A DNA stretch of 64,000 bases from Chitinophaga sp. CF418 (GCF_900142925.1 NZ_FRCN01000001.1:744001-808000); one strand, 5' to 3'. Counted from the first letter of the stretch, positions 25,392 through 35,947 are shown. The notes: generated by a model from the sequence alone, not told the origin. Made by a program: numbers and translations.

Positions 25392-26762
25392 TTATTCCTG
25401 TGGAAATTCCATTGTAAACTTGCTACCTTTTCCTATAGCACTTTCTACTTTGATCTTACCCTTATGGGCATCAACGATAGCTTTCACATAACTTAATCCC
25501 AATCCGAATCCCTTTACATTATGCACATTACCTGTATGTGCACGATAAAACTTTTCAAAGATACGGGAAATCGTATCACGGCTCATACCGATGCCATTAT
25601 CAGCAATGGTAATAACGAGGCTTTTGCGTGTGTTATATGTAGAGATCACTACCTCCAGGTGCTCTTTAGAATACTTGATAGCATTATCAAGCAGGTTGAA
25701 TATAACATTGGAGAAATGTACATCATCGGCCATGATAATAGGATTAATGGCATCGAGACGAAGCTCTACCTGTCCCTGTTTGGAGGCCAGCTGCAGTTGT
25801 AAATTTTCTACCGTATGAGAGATCACCTCGTGCACATCAGTCACCTGCAATTTTAAAGCGATCTCATTTTTCTCCAGCAATGCAGATTGCAGAATGCTCT
25901 CCACCTGCTTATTCATACGCTTGTTCTCTTCCTTGATGATACCGGAGAAGTAGCGGATTTTCTCTTTATTGTCCATGACCTTTTCATTGCCGATTGCATC
26001 GATAGCCAGGGAGATCGTTGCCAATGGCGTTTTCAGTTCATGTGTCATGTTATTGATGAAGTCAGATTTGATCTCAGAGATCTTCTTCTGATTCAGCATA
26101 GTACGGATCGTGAGAATGAATGCTGTGATGATAACCGCGGTGAATAAAAGGCCACCGGCCATCATCCTGCCGAGAGATAACAATAAGAGCAGGTTATTCT
26201 TAGGTTGCACTACCAGCAATGTCTCTGTTTCACCCGTAGCGTATTCAAAACTGTTCAGCAGCGGAATGTACTGGAATAAGTAATCCATGCTATCCCTTCC
26301 GGCGCTTTCCACCATTCCGGTAAAACCAGGAGATTGCATCTTAACGCCGTTGCTATTGCCAAAGTGGCCTTTGCCGAGAATGGCGAATTCAAAGGTAGTA
26401 TCCAGGTGTTCATTACGAAGTCCGCTGGCTATCAGCTTCTGCACTTCATCGATGGTAAACCGGTCACTAACGTTGACATTCAGGTCGATAGTAGCAGTAG
26501 TAATTTCGTACTTATCAATGGCCAGACCTTTGTCGGCCGGCCTGATACTCGCTCCATCTACTTTAAATCGCATAGGAGGTCCTTTGCGGGCAAGCATTTG
26601 TTCGCGCACATTGTTCATTACACCTACAGCTTTCTGTTCCATCTGCTCCCGGCGTACAATAGATGCGTTATATATCCAATTCACCTGTATCCAGATGATT
26701 CCCAATAGTGACAGGGTAATTAACACCACAATAATGGGAAATACTTTCTTCAATGGTACCAT
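25392..26762 (-). CDS. Two-component sensor histidine kinase
   Basis: 456 residues: membrane helix 1 (about 8-28), a periplasmic sensor region of ~170 residues without a recognised fold, membrane helix 2 (about 200-220), then the HisKA domain with phospho-acceptor His241 in NMTHELKTPL and the ATPase domain with NLLDNAIKYS, ADNGIGMS and GFGLGLSYVK. All kinase boxes are intact. There is no response regulator beside it; it heads an operon with a ThiF-like protein and a hydrolase. The OmpR-type regulator at 6851-7606 is a candidate partner only by being the other orphan in the window. Confidence 0.92.
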   Translation of the reverse strand: MVPLKKVFPIIVVLITLSLLGIIWIQVNWIYNASIVRREQMEQKAVGVMNNVREQMLARKGPPMRFKVDGASIRPADKGLAIDKYEITTATIDLNVNVSDRFTIDEVQKLIASGLRNEHLDTTFEFAILGKGHFGNSNGVKMQSPGFTGMVESAGRDSMDYLFQYIPLLNSFEYATGETETLLVVQPKNNLLLLLSLGRMMAGGLLFTAVIITAFILTIRTMLNQKKISEIKSDFINNMTHELKTPLATISLAIDAIGNEKVMDNKEKIRYFSGIIKEENKRMNKQVESILQSALLEKNEIALKLQVTDVHEVISHTVENLQLQLASKQGQVELRLDAINPIIMADDVHFSNVIFNLLDNAIKYSKEHLEVVISTYNTRKSLVITIADNGIGMSRDTISRIFEKFYRAHTGNVHNVKGFGLGLSYVKAIVDAHKGKIKVESAIGKGSKFTMEFPQE

Positions 26763-26970
26763 GCTACTTCGATAGTAAGGCGCACAAGATACTCACAAAC
26801 ACTGAGGGTACCAGCACCGGAATTGTTAAAAATCATTAATTGCTATAGCAACGTTAATACAAAATTAATCCGTCTAAACCTTTAACAGTATTCACTTTAA
26901 CAATAAAACATCACTTTAACGTAATTTTAACTGGGAAATAATACTTGTTATTCCCTAATCTTCTGTACAT

Positions 26971-26998
26971 TTGCCTTATCAAACTGGTACTAAATTTG
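26971..26998 (+). promoter_or_regulatory. Consensus Bacteroidota promoter (TTG-N17-TAAATTTG)
   Basis: TTG at 26971-26973, 17 bases, then TAAATTTG at 26991-26998. Both boxes match the known primary sigma-factor consensus of the phylum. Transcription would begin around 27003-27006. Confidence 0.7.
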
Positions 26999-27003
26999 AT
27001 GTA

Positions 27004-27118
27004 CTGGTTATACAAACTAGCAATTTTAAATTTCTACATACATCGACATGGATTCGTTTCCATAAGCGATTTAGATTTTGGTTGATAAAATGGTAAGGAG
27101 GCTTTCTAGCCTCCTTTT
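27004..27118 (+). ncRNA. Candidate small RNA of about 115 nt
   Basis: Bounded by a consensus promoter upstream and a 9-bp-stem terminator with a U-run at its 3' end. No convincing reading frame lies inside; the only ATG with a nearby stop encodes five residues (MDSFP). It does not look like tmRNA, SRP RNA or a riboswitch I know. It could also be a short leader transcript that ends early upstream of yqgE. The start position is approximate. Confidence 0.5.
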
Positions 27119-27124
27119 ACGTTT
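27095..27124 (+). terminator. Terminator of the candidate small RNA
   Basis: AAGGAGGCT, a TTCT loop and AGCCTCCTT, followed by T-rich sequence. It lies about 110 bases upstream of the next gene's transcription start and is not downstream of any plus-strand gene. Confidence 0.85.
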
Positions 27125-27326
27125 TATCCAGCGTTGCACCCCAGGCTACAAACACACAGCTCTTGGCGGAGTTGACCAACGCGATTTTCCCTCCAAAGTT
27201 TTCAATTTGATCTACTTTTCCCTGTCCCTGAAATAATACATGATTCTGGCAAGTAAATCTGGAATAAATACTATTATACTTGCTTTCAATTAGTTAAATT
27301 TGGTTAGTGATAAAATTGTTTGTGTT

Positions 27327-27881
27327 ATGGTTTCTTTATCGCCTGGAATGCTGCTGATAGCCGACCCTTTCCTAAAAGATCAGAACTTTGCCCGCACTGT
27401 AGTGTTACTGTGCGAACATCAGGAAAATAAAGGAAGTTTTGGCTTTGTGATCAATAAAGTGTTCGACCAACATTTGAGTGACCTTGTACCTGAAGTACTT
27501 GTGAACGATATTAAGATCTACTACGGAGGTCCGGTACAGATAGATACCATCCATTTCATACACCAGCAACCGGAGCTGATCAGAGGTGGTTTTGAGATAC
27601 AACAGGGTGTATACTGGGGCGGAGAGTTTGATCAGGTGGTATCATTGATCAATAGCGGCCATCTTGATCTCAACAAAATCAAATTCTTTATTGGTTATTC
27701 GGGTTGGAGTGGCGGACAGCTTGAAAATGAGCTCAATGAAAAGTCATGGATCCTGTCAGGGAGCAATGTGCCGCTTGTTTTTGAGGAAAAGGAACAGAAT
27801 ATATGGCCGCAGGCATTGAAGAACCTGGGCAGCAACTTTGCCATCATGGCCAACTTCCCGATAGATCCCCTGTTGAATTAA
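27327..27881 (+). CDS. YqgE/AlgH family protein (UPF0301)
   Basis: 184 residues from ATG 27327. The family signature is clear: a start of LSPGMLLIADPFLKDQNFAR, then TVVLLCEHQENKGSFGFVINK, and later YGGPVQ and FIGYSGWSGGQLENEL. The protein is cytosolic and its biochemical role is still not established; in pseudomonads the homologue AlgH was linked to alginate regulation. The longer frame from TTG 27300 is rejected because a TAAATTTG box at 27295-27302 overlaps it and would give a leader of about 18 bases before the ATG. Confidence 0.9.
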   Translation: MVSLSPGMLLIADPFLKDQNFARTVVLLCEHQENKGSFGFVINKVFDQHLSDLVPEVLVNDIKIYYGGPVQIDTIHFIHQQPELIRGGFEIQQGVYWGGEFDQVVSLINSGHLDLNKIKFFIGYSGWSGGQLENELNEKSWILSGSNVPLVFEEKEQNIWPQALKNLGSNFAIMANFPIDPLLN

Positions 27882-28580
27882 TGACGTATATGCCCATCCG
27901 TATGCCGGCAGACCAGCCTTAATGCCACTTGTGGAAAAAAATTTAGAAAAATTATTATATGCCTACACTTTGAAGCCCAATGGTTAACGTCGTTGGGAAC
28001 ATTACCATTGCCCCCCAGCCCCGTTCCAAACGAGGATATTTAAAAAAAATCAAATATCTTGCTTAGGCAAAAAAGTAATGTAGTCAGAGCATTCTATTGT
28101 TTGTAAACCTGCTATAGGACACCGAAGGGAAGGGAACTAATATATACCGAAACGAATATAATACCTATGAAGGACAAACCAGATCACGTTTACACCTTCC
28201 TGGATTTATAATAAAAAAACTGAACAATCGACATAAGTAATTGAGACCCTTTTTTTAATGGGTTACAAGCTTTGTTTTAAACGGTTTAAGCAATAAAATC
28301 ATTCAAGAGACATAAGATATTCATTTTCATAGGAACAGGCCCTAGTGCCGCTGCAGGACTCGTTTTCTGCGCAGCCTGGACCTGATTTGTGCAACGCCCT
28401 GGCCAGTAATCTTACTGCGCTCTTTTAACAGGGTTATTTATTAATTAGATTGGAATAGTTAGGACAAAAAGAAAGGCCGGGTAATCCTACCCGGCCTATT
28501 TCTTTCTGATCAGTGATCAGGAATTATCATCAATATTACTTGTGTTAATTCCTGATCTTTATGTTCTGACCATTCAATAT
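27882..28580. other. 699-bp intergenic region
   Basis: Lies between the convergent yqgE and atpC genes. Apart from the atp terminator (28474-28497) I see no gene, promoter pair or repeat that I can support. A weak GACCC/GGGTT hairpin occurs near 28245-28263, and there are only very short frames. It may be a decayed remnant. Confidence 0.5.
28474..28497 (-). terminator. Terminator of the atpDC operon
   Basis: AGGCCGGGTA and its exact complement with a 4-base loop; on the minus strand a TTTCTTTTTG tract follows. It lies 84 bases past the atpC stop. Confidence 0.85.
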
Positions 28581-28832
28581 TTACTTCACTTCTGCACCTT
28601 CTACAAGCACAGTAGCTTTATTTCTGTATACTTCTACAAAACCTCCTTCTATGTTATAGAATTCGCTCTGTGACTTATCTTTCAGCACCTTCATCCTGCC
28701 TTTGCCCAGGGCAGCGATCAATGGAGCGTGCTTGTCCAGCACTTCAAAGAGACCGTCAATGCCTGGCAGCTGTACACCATACACTTCGCCGGAATACAGT
28801 TTTCTTTCAGGTGTTAATACTTCTAATAACAT
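28581..28832 (-). CDS. atpC: ATP synthase epsilon subunit
   Basis: 83 residues, covering only the N-terminal beta-sandwich of epsilon (LLEVLTPERKLYSGEV start, LPGIDGLFEVLDKHAPLIAAL). The usual C-terminal helical hairpin is absent, as in many Bacteroidota, whose epsilon subunits are short; without it the inhibitory up-conformation cannot form. It begins 24 bp after atpD on the same strand. Confidence 0.93.
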   Translation of the reverse strand: MLLEVLTPERKLYSGEVYGVQLPGIDGLFEVLDKHAPLIAALGKGRMKVLKDKSQSEFYNIEGGFVEVYRNKATVLVEGAEVK

Positions 28833-28856
28833 ATTAAAAGTTAAGGGTGAAAAATA

Positions 28857-30988
<2,132 letters not shown>

Positions 30989-32368
30989 ATGAAAAACATA
31001 AAACATTATATCACTCTCTCTGTAATTGCTGCTTCGATGGCTGTGACAGGTGTTTCCTGCGCCACCACAATGCCTCCACAGCAGGTACAGGTTTCTATAT
31101 CAGGCTTCTATGATGCGTTGAGTCCCTATGGCCGCTGGACTACCTATGGTAGTTACGGACAGGTCTGGATCCCTAATGCAGGGCCTGACTTTATGCCTTA
31201 CTCTACCGGCGGTCACTGGGTATATACCGACTACGGCTGGACTTGGATGTCCGACTATGACTGGGGATGGGCTCCCTTCCACTACGGACGCTGGACCTTC
31301 GATGACGCCTATGGCTGGATGTGGATACCTGGTACCGAATGGGGACCGGCATGGGTAAGCTGGAGGAACAGTTCTGACTATTACGGATGGGCGCCTTTAG
31401 GTCCTGGTATGACAATAGGTGTAAACTTCAATATTCCTGTGGGATATTGGTCTTTCGTACCTTGTCAGTATATCACCAGCCCTTATGTAAACAGGTATTA
31501 TGTGGATAGAGGCAGACGTGTAAATGTTTACAACAATACCACGATCATCAACAATACTACCATCATCAACAACCGGACTTACTACCGTGGTCCTGCCACC
31601 CGTGACGTTGAACATTACACCCGTAATGAGATTCGTCCCGTACGTGTGGTAAGCGACAACCGCCCGGGCCGTGCTACTATGGATCGTGGTGAAGTAAGGA
31701 TGTACCGTCCGCAGCCGTCGCCGGGCCGTTCAGGCAGTTTTAGCAATAACGGTCGTGACAATAACGACAGGAACAATTTCGACAGGCCGGCTACTCCGGG
31801 CAGAACAGTGCGTGTAGATAGGAACAATGATGGCCGTCCTGATAACATTCCAGACAGGAACAATGGTCGTCCTGACTATAATCAGCCTGGCAGAACAATA
31901 GATCGGAACAATATCAATCGCCCGGATGTGCCTAATAACAATGCTCCTGGCAGAACAATTGAAAGTCGCCCGATGCGGCCGGAGTTCGACAGGAACAATC
32001 GTCCGTCTGCACCTGTAAACAGGCCTACACCTGCGCCTTCTCCTACACCTGATCCGGCAGCCAATCCGGCCAACAATTACAATAATCCAAGGCCTGAACG
32101 TTTCAACAGACCAGAGTCCCGTCCTATGACGCCGACTCCGGCTCCACAGCCTGCAGTAAGACCAGCTCAACCGCAGATGCCACGTCCTCAGCCACAGGAA
32201 CAGCCGCGTCAACAGATGGAGCCGCGTCAACAGATGCCTCAGCCTCGTCAGCAAATGCAACCGCAGGCTCGCCCTCAGATGCAGCCACAACAAAGGCAGT
32301 CAGCTCCTGAACGTTCAGCAGCGCCATCGCCTTCACGTGGTGAAAGAGCTAACAGGGGCGGCAACTAA
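30989..32368 (+). CDS. Secreted DUF6600-like Trp/Gly/Tyr-rich protein with Pro/Asn/Arg/Gln-rich tail
   Basis: 459 residues. An N-terminal signal sequence ends at or near Cys24 (AVTGVSCATT), so it may be a lipoprotein though the lipobox is imperfect. Residues about 38-165 hold repeated units of the form W-Y-D-YGW-W-PG-W-P-W (for example YDWGWAPFHYGRW and YGWMWIPG), which match DUF6600-type proteins. The remaining ~250 residues are low-complexity, with three PGRT-x-x motifs and DRNN/RPD units, then Pro/Gln-rich sequence with repeated RQQM. Such tails suggest an extended surface or periplasmic region. Function unknown. It meets the convergent acetyltransferase stop-to-stop with no spacer. Confidence 0.8.
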   Translation: MKNIKHYITLSVIAASMAVTGVSCATTMPPQQVQVSISGFYDALSPYGRWTTYGSYGQVWIPNAGPDFMPYSTGGHWVYTDYGWTWMSDYDWGWAPFHYGRWTFDDAYGWMWIPGTEWGPAWVSWRNSSDYYGWAPLGPGMTIGVNFNIPVGYWSFVPCQYITSPYVNRYYVDRGRRVNVYNNTTIINNTTIINNRTYYRGPATRDVEHYTRNEIRPVRVVSDNRPGRATMDRGEVRMYRPQPSPGRSGSFSNNGRDNNDRNNFDRPATPGRTVRVDRNNDGRPDNIPDRNNGRPDYNQPGRTIDRNNINRPDVPNNNAPGRTIESRPMRPEFDRNNRPSAPVNRPTPAPSPTPDPAANPANNYNNPRPERFNRPESRPMTPTPAPQPAVRPAQPQMPRPQPQEQPRQQMEPRQQMPQPRQQMQPQARPQMQPQQRQSAPERSAAPSPSRGERANRGGN

Positions 32369-32893
32369 TCATTGGCAGCCATAAACTTCAAGATAGATTT
32401 CACTATTGATTTTTGTAAAGGTATGTTCCTCCGGGGGCATACCTTTCTGCATTAACAGCATTGAGAGCGGTGTTCCTCCTGCCTGATACGGCGGTTGCAG
32501 ATAAGGGTACGCATATGCTTTGAAGCCCAGTCCTTCATAAAACCGGATACGCCTGATGGCATCAGCAGCATGCGGCGGTTCTACTTCCAGCACTATACGA
32601 GGGTGCTCCTGCTCCATCAGGCGCATTACCTCACTGCCGATTCCATTACCGCGCTGTTCAGGTGATATCGCGAAATGTTCTATGAATACGAAGTCTGTTA
32701 ATTCCCAATAGAAGACAAAACCCGCATAAATACCATCATTTTCCAGCAATGCCAGCCGTAAGGCGCCATTGTTCATTAACAACTGCTGTGCAGTCAAATT
32801 GCGTCTTTCTTCAGGCGGGAATGCCTGTTCGTATAATTCCGCAACATTAGCCGGGATGGCTACTGGTGATATCAGATTCCGAATCGTTAACAT
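32369..32893 (-). CDS. GNAT-family N-acetyltransferase
   Basis: 174 residues. The acetyl-CoA-binding motif A appears as HFAISPEQRGNGIGSEVM (Q/R-x-x-G-x-G/A), followed by IVLEVEPP and RIRFYEGLGFKAY, the characteristic end of the GNAT fold. Substrate unknown. The stop codon directly abuts that of the convergent upstream gene. Confidence 0.88.
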   Translation of the reverse strand: MLTIRNLISPVAIPANVAELYEQAFPPEERRNLTAQQLLMNNGALRLALLENDGIYAGFVFYWELTDFVFIEHFAISPEQRGNGIGSEVMRLMEQEHPRIVLEVEPPHAADAIRRIRFYEGLGFKAYAYPYLQPPYQAGGTPLSMLLMQKGMPPEEHTFTKINSEIYLEVYGCQ

Positions 32894-33090
32894 CAGGACA
32901 AAAGTAGTGTAAGTAATTCAGTACCGGGCTGACGCGGGTCAGGGTGATTGGCTGTTTTATGTCAGGCTTGTTGTGTTGGGTGTTCATTAATGAAAGCTTC
33001 CTGGCAGGAATAGAAAAGCCTCTTTATTGCTTTTTTAGACCGTTCTGTACGCCCTACTAAAAGGGTGTTATCTCGCTTCTTTTTTTTCTA

Positions 33091-33195
33091 CAACTCATAT
33101 ATAACCCACATATAACCCATATATAACCCATACCTTTTAAATATGGGTTATATATGGGTCATATATGGCTTATATATGGGTTATATATGGGTTAT
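33091..33195. repeat. Inverted array of an 11-bp unit (ATATGGGTTAT)
   Basis: The right arm, 33141-33195, is five exact-length 11-bp units (ATATGGGTTAT with single changes in units 2 and 3). The left arm, 33099-33131, is three units of the reverse complement (ATATAACCCAT, the first ending in C), with a weaker fourth at 33091-33098. A spacer of about 8 bases, CCTTTTAA, separates them. The arms can pair over more than 30 bp, so a cruciform or long RNA hairpin is possible. Eleven bases is close to one DNA turn. Confidence 0.9.
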
Positions 33196-33449
33196 CTCCG
33201 AGAACACGCTATGATAGAAGCTTTACAAAGATTGTATGAAACTATTACTTTGTAAGAATTTGACAGTTAGTAGTATTTAGTTTAAGTATGATTCATATAA
33301 GAAGCCTCAGAGGAAACAAATACGGTAATTCCCGGTAAAATATATTCCGGGCATCAGGTCGCTTGAACAGAGAAGCAACAAGGATTGATGAGAGATCAGT
33401 AATTGATGCAGGCAGTAATATAAGTAAGACAATAGAGCAGAAACGAATT

Positions 33450-33710
33450 AGAACAGGCAGCAGCCGGGAAGCAGCTGCGAGCCAAATGGAGACTGCGGGC
33501 ACGTAGTCCTTGGAGAGGCTCAAAACGTTTGATGGGAGTTAAACAGACATTCTAAAGCCCAAACGCTCAATGATGCTCAATATATAGTGCTCGGAAAGGG
33601 GTACAGCCCGCAGGCCCATACTGGCATCGCAGCGGTATCAACAAGGCTATAAAAATGGAAACATATCAGAACAGGCGGTAGCCGTAGGCCAAATGGAAGA
33701 TTGCAGGCAT
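33450..33710. repeat. Degenerate direct repeat pair
   Basis: GAACAGGC-G-AGCCG followed by GCCAAATGGA and TGC-GGCA occurs at 33450-33501 and, with about 12 bases missing, at 33668-33710. The copies look like decayed remnants of one element of unknown kind. Confidence 0.5.
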
Positions 33711-33756
33711 TAAAACCAGACAGGATGACAGAAAAACCACAAAAAGCATCTATAGC

Positions 33757-33800
33757 GCTTCTTCTCTACGTCTTCTCTGCTTCTTCTCTGCTTCTTCTCT
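33757..33800. repeat. Four tandem 11-bp CT-rich units
   Basis: GCTTCTTCTCT repeated four times without gaps, the second copy starting ACG instead of GCT. It sits 30 bp beyond the stop of the minus-strand gene at 33830. Confidence 0.85.
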
Positions 33801-33829
33801 CAGTATACACGCCATGCCATTATAACAGT

Positions 33830-34435
33830 CTATTGCTGTGGCGTACACAAATAAGGATCCGGATTTCCAGGAGGCGCCGGCTTGTTCGCAGACCAGCAGA
33901 AGTTCATCGGCTGACTGGTAATACTGAGCAGCCGCAATTCAACCTTCTGTCCCTTCCGGCTGGAAGATGCCTGTACGGATTTTGTGCCTTTCGCCGGCAC
34001 ATCATTGATGGTATATTCCTCTGTCTTGAAGACATCACCATTCCCCCTCATATATTCCACAGAAACTACTACATTATCCAGCGGATACTCCGACTGATTC
34101 CGCACGATAATCTGCAAATCTTTGATACCACCGAGGAAACCAGTACGGTAATCACTTGTAGTGACTGCAATAAACTGCTTCCAGTTACGACGATAGTAAG
34201 TCCGCCTTTCAACAAACTGCCCCTCGGAACGCACGCGAATTTCGCTCCTATCCGCAATCTGCCGCGCAGTCTGACTATTGACATCCAGTGAATGCCGCAG
34301 ATCGCGGTTCTCATTAATCAACCGCTCATTTTCTGATAACACCTGCTTCACACGGCTCTGCTGTCGTGAATAACTCAGGACCAGGAAAATTATCAGGAAG
34401 ATGATGACAACGGTAAAACCTGCATATCGCTTCAT
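33830..34435 (-). CDS. Membrane-anchored coiled-coil protein of unknown function
   Basis: 201 residues: one N-terminal membrane helix (about 6-22), then a heptad-like stretch (about 27-60, RVKQVLSENERLINENRDLRH) and a C-terminal domain of ~110 residues with beta-rich pattern (DLQIIVRNQSEYPLDNVVVSVEYMRG) that resembles an immunoglobulin-like or FxLYD-type fold; the tail is Pro-rich. It lies 36 bp after the TolC-like gene on the same strand and may be a fourth member of the efflux operon. Specific role unknown. Confidence 0.7.
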   Translation of the reverse strand: MKRYAGFTVVIIFLIIFLVLSYSRQQSRVKQVLSENERLINENRDLRHSLDVNSQTARQIADRSEIRVRSEGQFVERRTYYRRNWKQFIAVTTSDYRTGFLGGIKDLQIIVRNQSEYPLDNVVVSVEYMRGNGDVFKTEEYTINDVPAKGTKSVQASSSRKGQKVELRLLSITSQPMNFCWSANKPAPPGNPDPYLCTPQQ

Positions 34436-34471
34436 ATCAAGCGAGTAGAAAAAATAATGCCAAGTCCGGCC

Positions 34472-35947
34472 TCATCTTTCTGCGAACTCATATTTTATTT
34501 TCTGCGATCTTTCAAAGTCATACAGCGTGAGCAGTCTTACCGTATAAAAAGACGTCCAGAAAGAACGCAGTGCATTTATGTAGTTCTGATTGGCCAGGTC
34601 TTTTTCCTGTTGAGCGAGGTTAAGGTCGGTGATAGATATTTTGCCGATATAGTACCGCTGCTTGGTGATCTCATAACGCTGCCTTGCAATTGTATCAGCT
34701 TTGGCGGCACTTTCAAACAGCTTCTGCTGAATATTGAATTGTTGTGTCTGCAGATAGATCTCTTGCTCAAAATTGCGTTCCTGCTGCTGGATGTCGACCT
34801 CTATCAGTTCCTGGTTCGCTTTGGCCTGCCTGATCCTGTTACGGGCTTTTCCCCAGTCGATAATCGGTATGGAGATGCCGACACTCAATAACTGGTTCTG
34901 CTGCAAATTACCGCCGCCGTATGCGTTTTTAATACTGGTACCCTGCCGCGCCTGTCCGAAGTTTGCGGAAAGGTTCAATTGGTAGCTGTTGTTACCTCTC
35001 GCCTCTGCTACTTCCTGCTCTGCCTGCAGACGCTGCCGGCGGAAGGCAAGCACCGCCTGCCGGTTGTCCTGTGCTTCCCGCTGTGCTATGTCGAGCGGGA
35101 TCTGTAAGGAAGGGACAGTGTCGGGTAAGGCAACTTGTACGGTACTGCCTTTAGGCAGGGAAAGAAATTGCGTTAGCTGCCGGTAGGCTATCTCTTTGTT
35201 TAGCGTAGCCTGTTCCAGGTTGTTGCGGGCATTGAGTAAGTTCAGTTCTATCTGCAACAGTTCATTTTCTGCAATCTTCCCCAGTTCGAAACGTCCCTTG
35301 GAGATACGGTATAATGTATCTGTATTGGCCACATTCTGCCGCAGGATCAGCTCCTGCTGTTGCGCCATTAATGCATCAAAGAAATACCCGGAAGCTTCCA
35401 GTCCTGTTTTCTCCAGCGCCTCTATGTATTGCTTTTTAGACTCTTCATACAGCAATGGTTGTATACGGGCATCCCAGCGATAAGGATTATACAACAGCAT
35501 AGGCTGTGAATAGTTGACGGAGAAAGGCGTAGACAAATAACTGATTCCTGAAGTAGGATCAAATACATCGTTACGCTGCAGGTTCGTGGCAACAGATAGT
35601 AGTCCGCCGGTAAAGGGTACTACCTGCTCCGCTATCAGGCTGGTGAAGGTAAATGAGTAGGAGCTGCGGCTGAAGGCATAGGTCCCATCCGGCTGACGGA
35701 TACTCTCAATATTTCCCAGGAAGCTGCTACTGTTAGTCGCCTGTAACCTTAGCTGCGGACGACGGCCAGCTACATAGTATCTGAAGGCATAGAGACTGTT
35801 GAGCGCACTGCTGCGGGCTCTATAGTAAGAAGGGGATTGTTGCTGCGCCTGTAGTACAACGCCCTGTAAGGACAGTGTTTGTTGTGCGCAGGTAACAGTA
35901 CAGGTGAATAGTCCACAAAAGGTAAACAGAATAGGTATTTTAGTCAT
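34472..35947 (-). CDS. TolC-family outer membrane efflux protein
   Basis: 491 residues from ATG 35947; this start overlaps the upstream permease stop by 8 bp and gives a proper signal peptide (MTKIPILFTFCGLFTCTVTCAQ), unlike the longer frame. Two long helical repeats of the TolC type are visible (residues about 150-260 and 300-470, with NELLQIELNLLNARNNLEQA and ISITDLNLAQQEKDLA). It would form the outer-membrane channel for the adaptor and permease encoded just upstream. Confidence 0.9.
   Translation of the reverse strand: MTKIPILFTFCGLFTCTVTCAQQTLSLQGVVLQAQQQSPSYYRARSSALNSLYAFRYYVAGRRPQLRLQATNSSSFLGNIESIRQPDGTYAFSRSSYSFTFTSLIAEQVVPFTGGLLSVATNLQRNDVFDPTSGISYLSTPFSVNYSQPMLLYNPYRWDARIQPLLYEESKKQYIEALEKTGLEASGYFFDALMAQQQELILRQNVANTDTLYRISKGRFELGKIAENELLQIELNLLNARNNLEQATLNKEIAYRQLTQFLSLPKGSTVQVALPDTVPSLQIPLDIAQREAQDNRQAVLAFRRQRLQAEQEVAEARGNNSYQLNLSANFGQARQGTSIKNAYGGGNLQQNQLLSVGISIPIIDWGKARNRIRQAKANQELIEVDIQQQERNFEQEIYLQTQQFNIQQKLFESAAKADTIARQRYEITKQRYYIGKISITDLNLAQQEKDLANQNYINALRSFWTSFYTVRLLTLYDFERSQKIKYEFAER

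Larger units (their letters stand above)
26763..27326. other. Intergenic region with a candidate small RNA
   Basis: 564 bp between the divergent kinase and yqgE genes. It holds a consensus promoter at 26971-26998 followed by a terminator at 27095-27124, with no gene between them, and the yqgE -7 box at 27295-27302. The AT-rich part 26820-26960 shows nothing else that I can support. Confidence 0.7.
32894..33829. other. 936-bp non-coding region with repeat arrays
   Basis: No supported gene. It contains an inverted 11-bp array (33091-33195), a degenerate repeat pair (33450-33501 and 33668-33710) and a 44-bp CT-rich 11-bp tandem array (33757-33800). Short frames such as the one antisense at 33293-33523 have no recognisable features. 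This is the least gene-like kilobase of the window. Confidence 0.7.

Noticed and set aside
28300..28440. GC-richer patch with weak palindromes near yqgE/atpC as a possible tRNA or riboswitch
   Set aside because: No T-loop, anticodon stem or known riboswitch core could be traced, and no downstream plus-strand gene would be regulated.
33091..33195. Possible CRISPR array
   Set aside because: The unit is 11 bp without unique spacers, is inverted, and there are no cas genes; this is a palindromic tandem array.
33293..33523. 76-codon minus-strand frame in the repeat-rich gap
   Set aside because: Hydrophobic by chance from AT/CT-rich DNA; no start signal, no conservation visible, and it overlaps a degenerate repeat.
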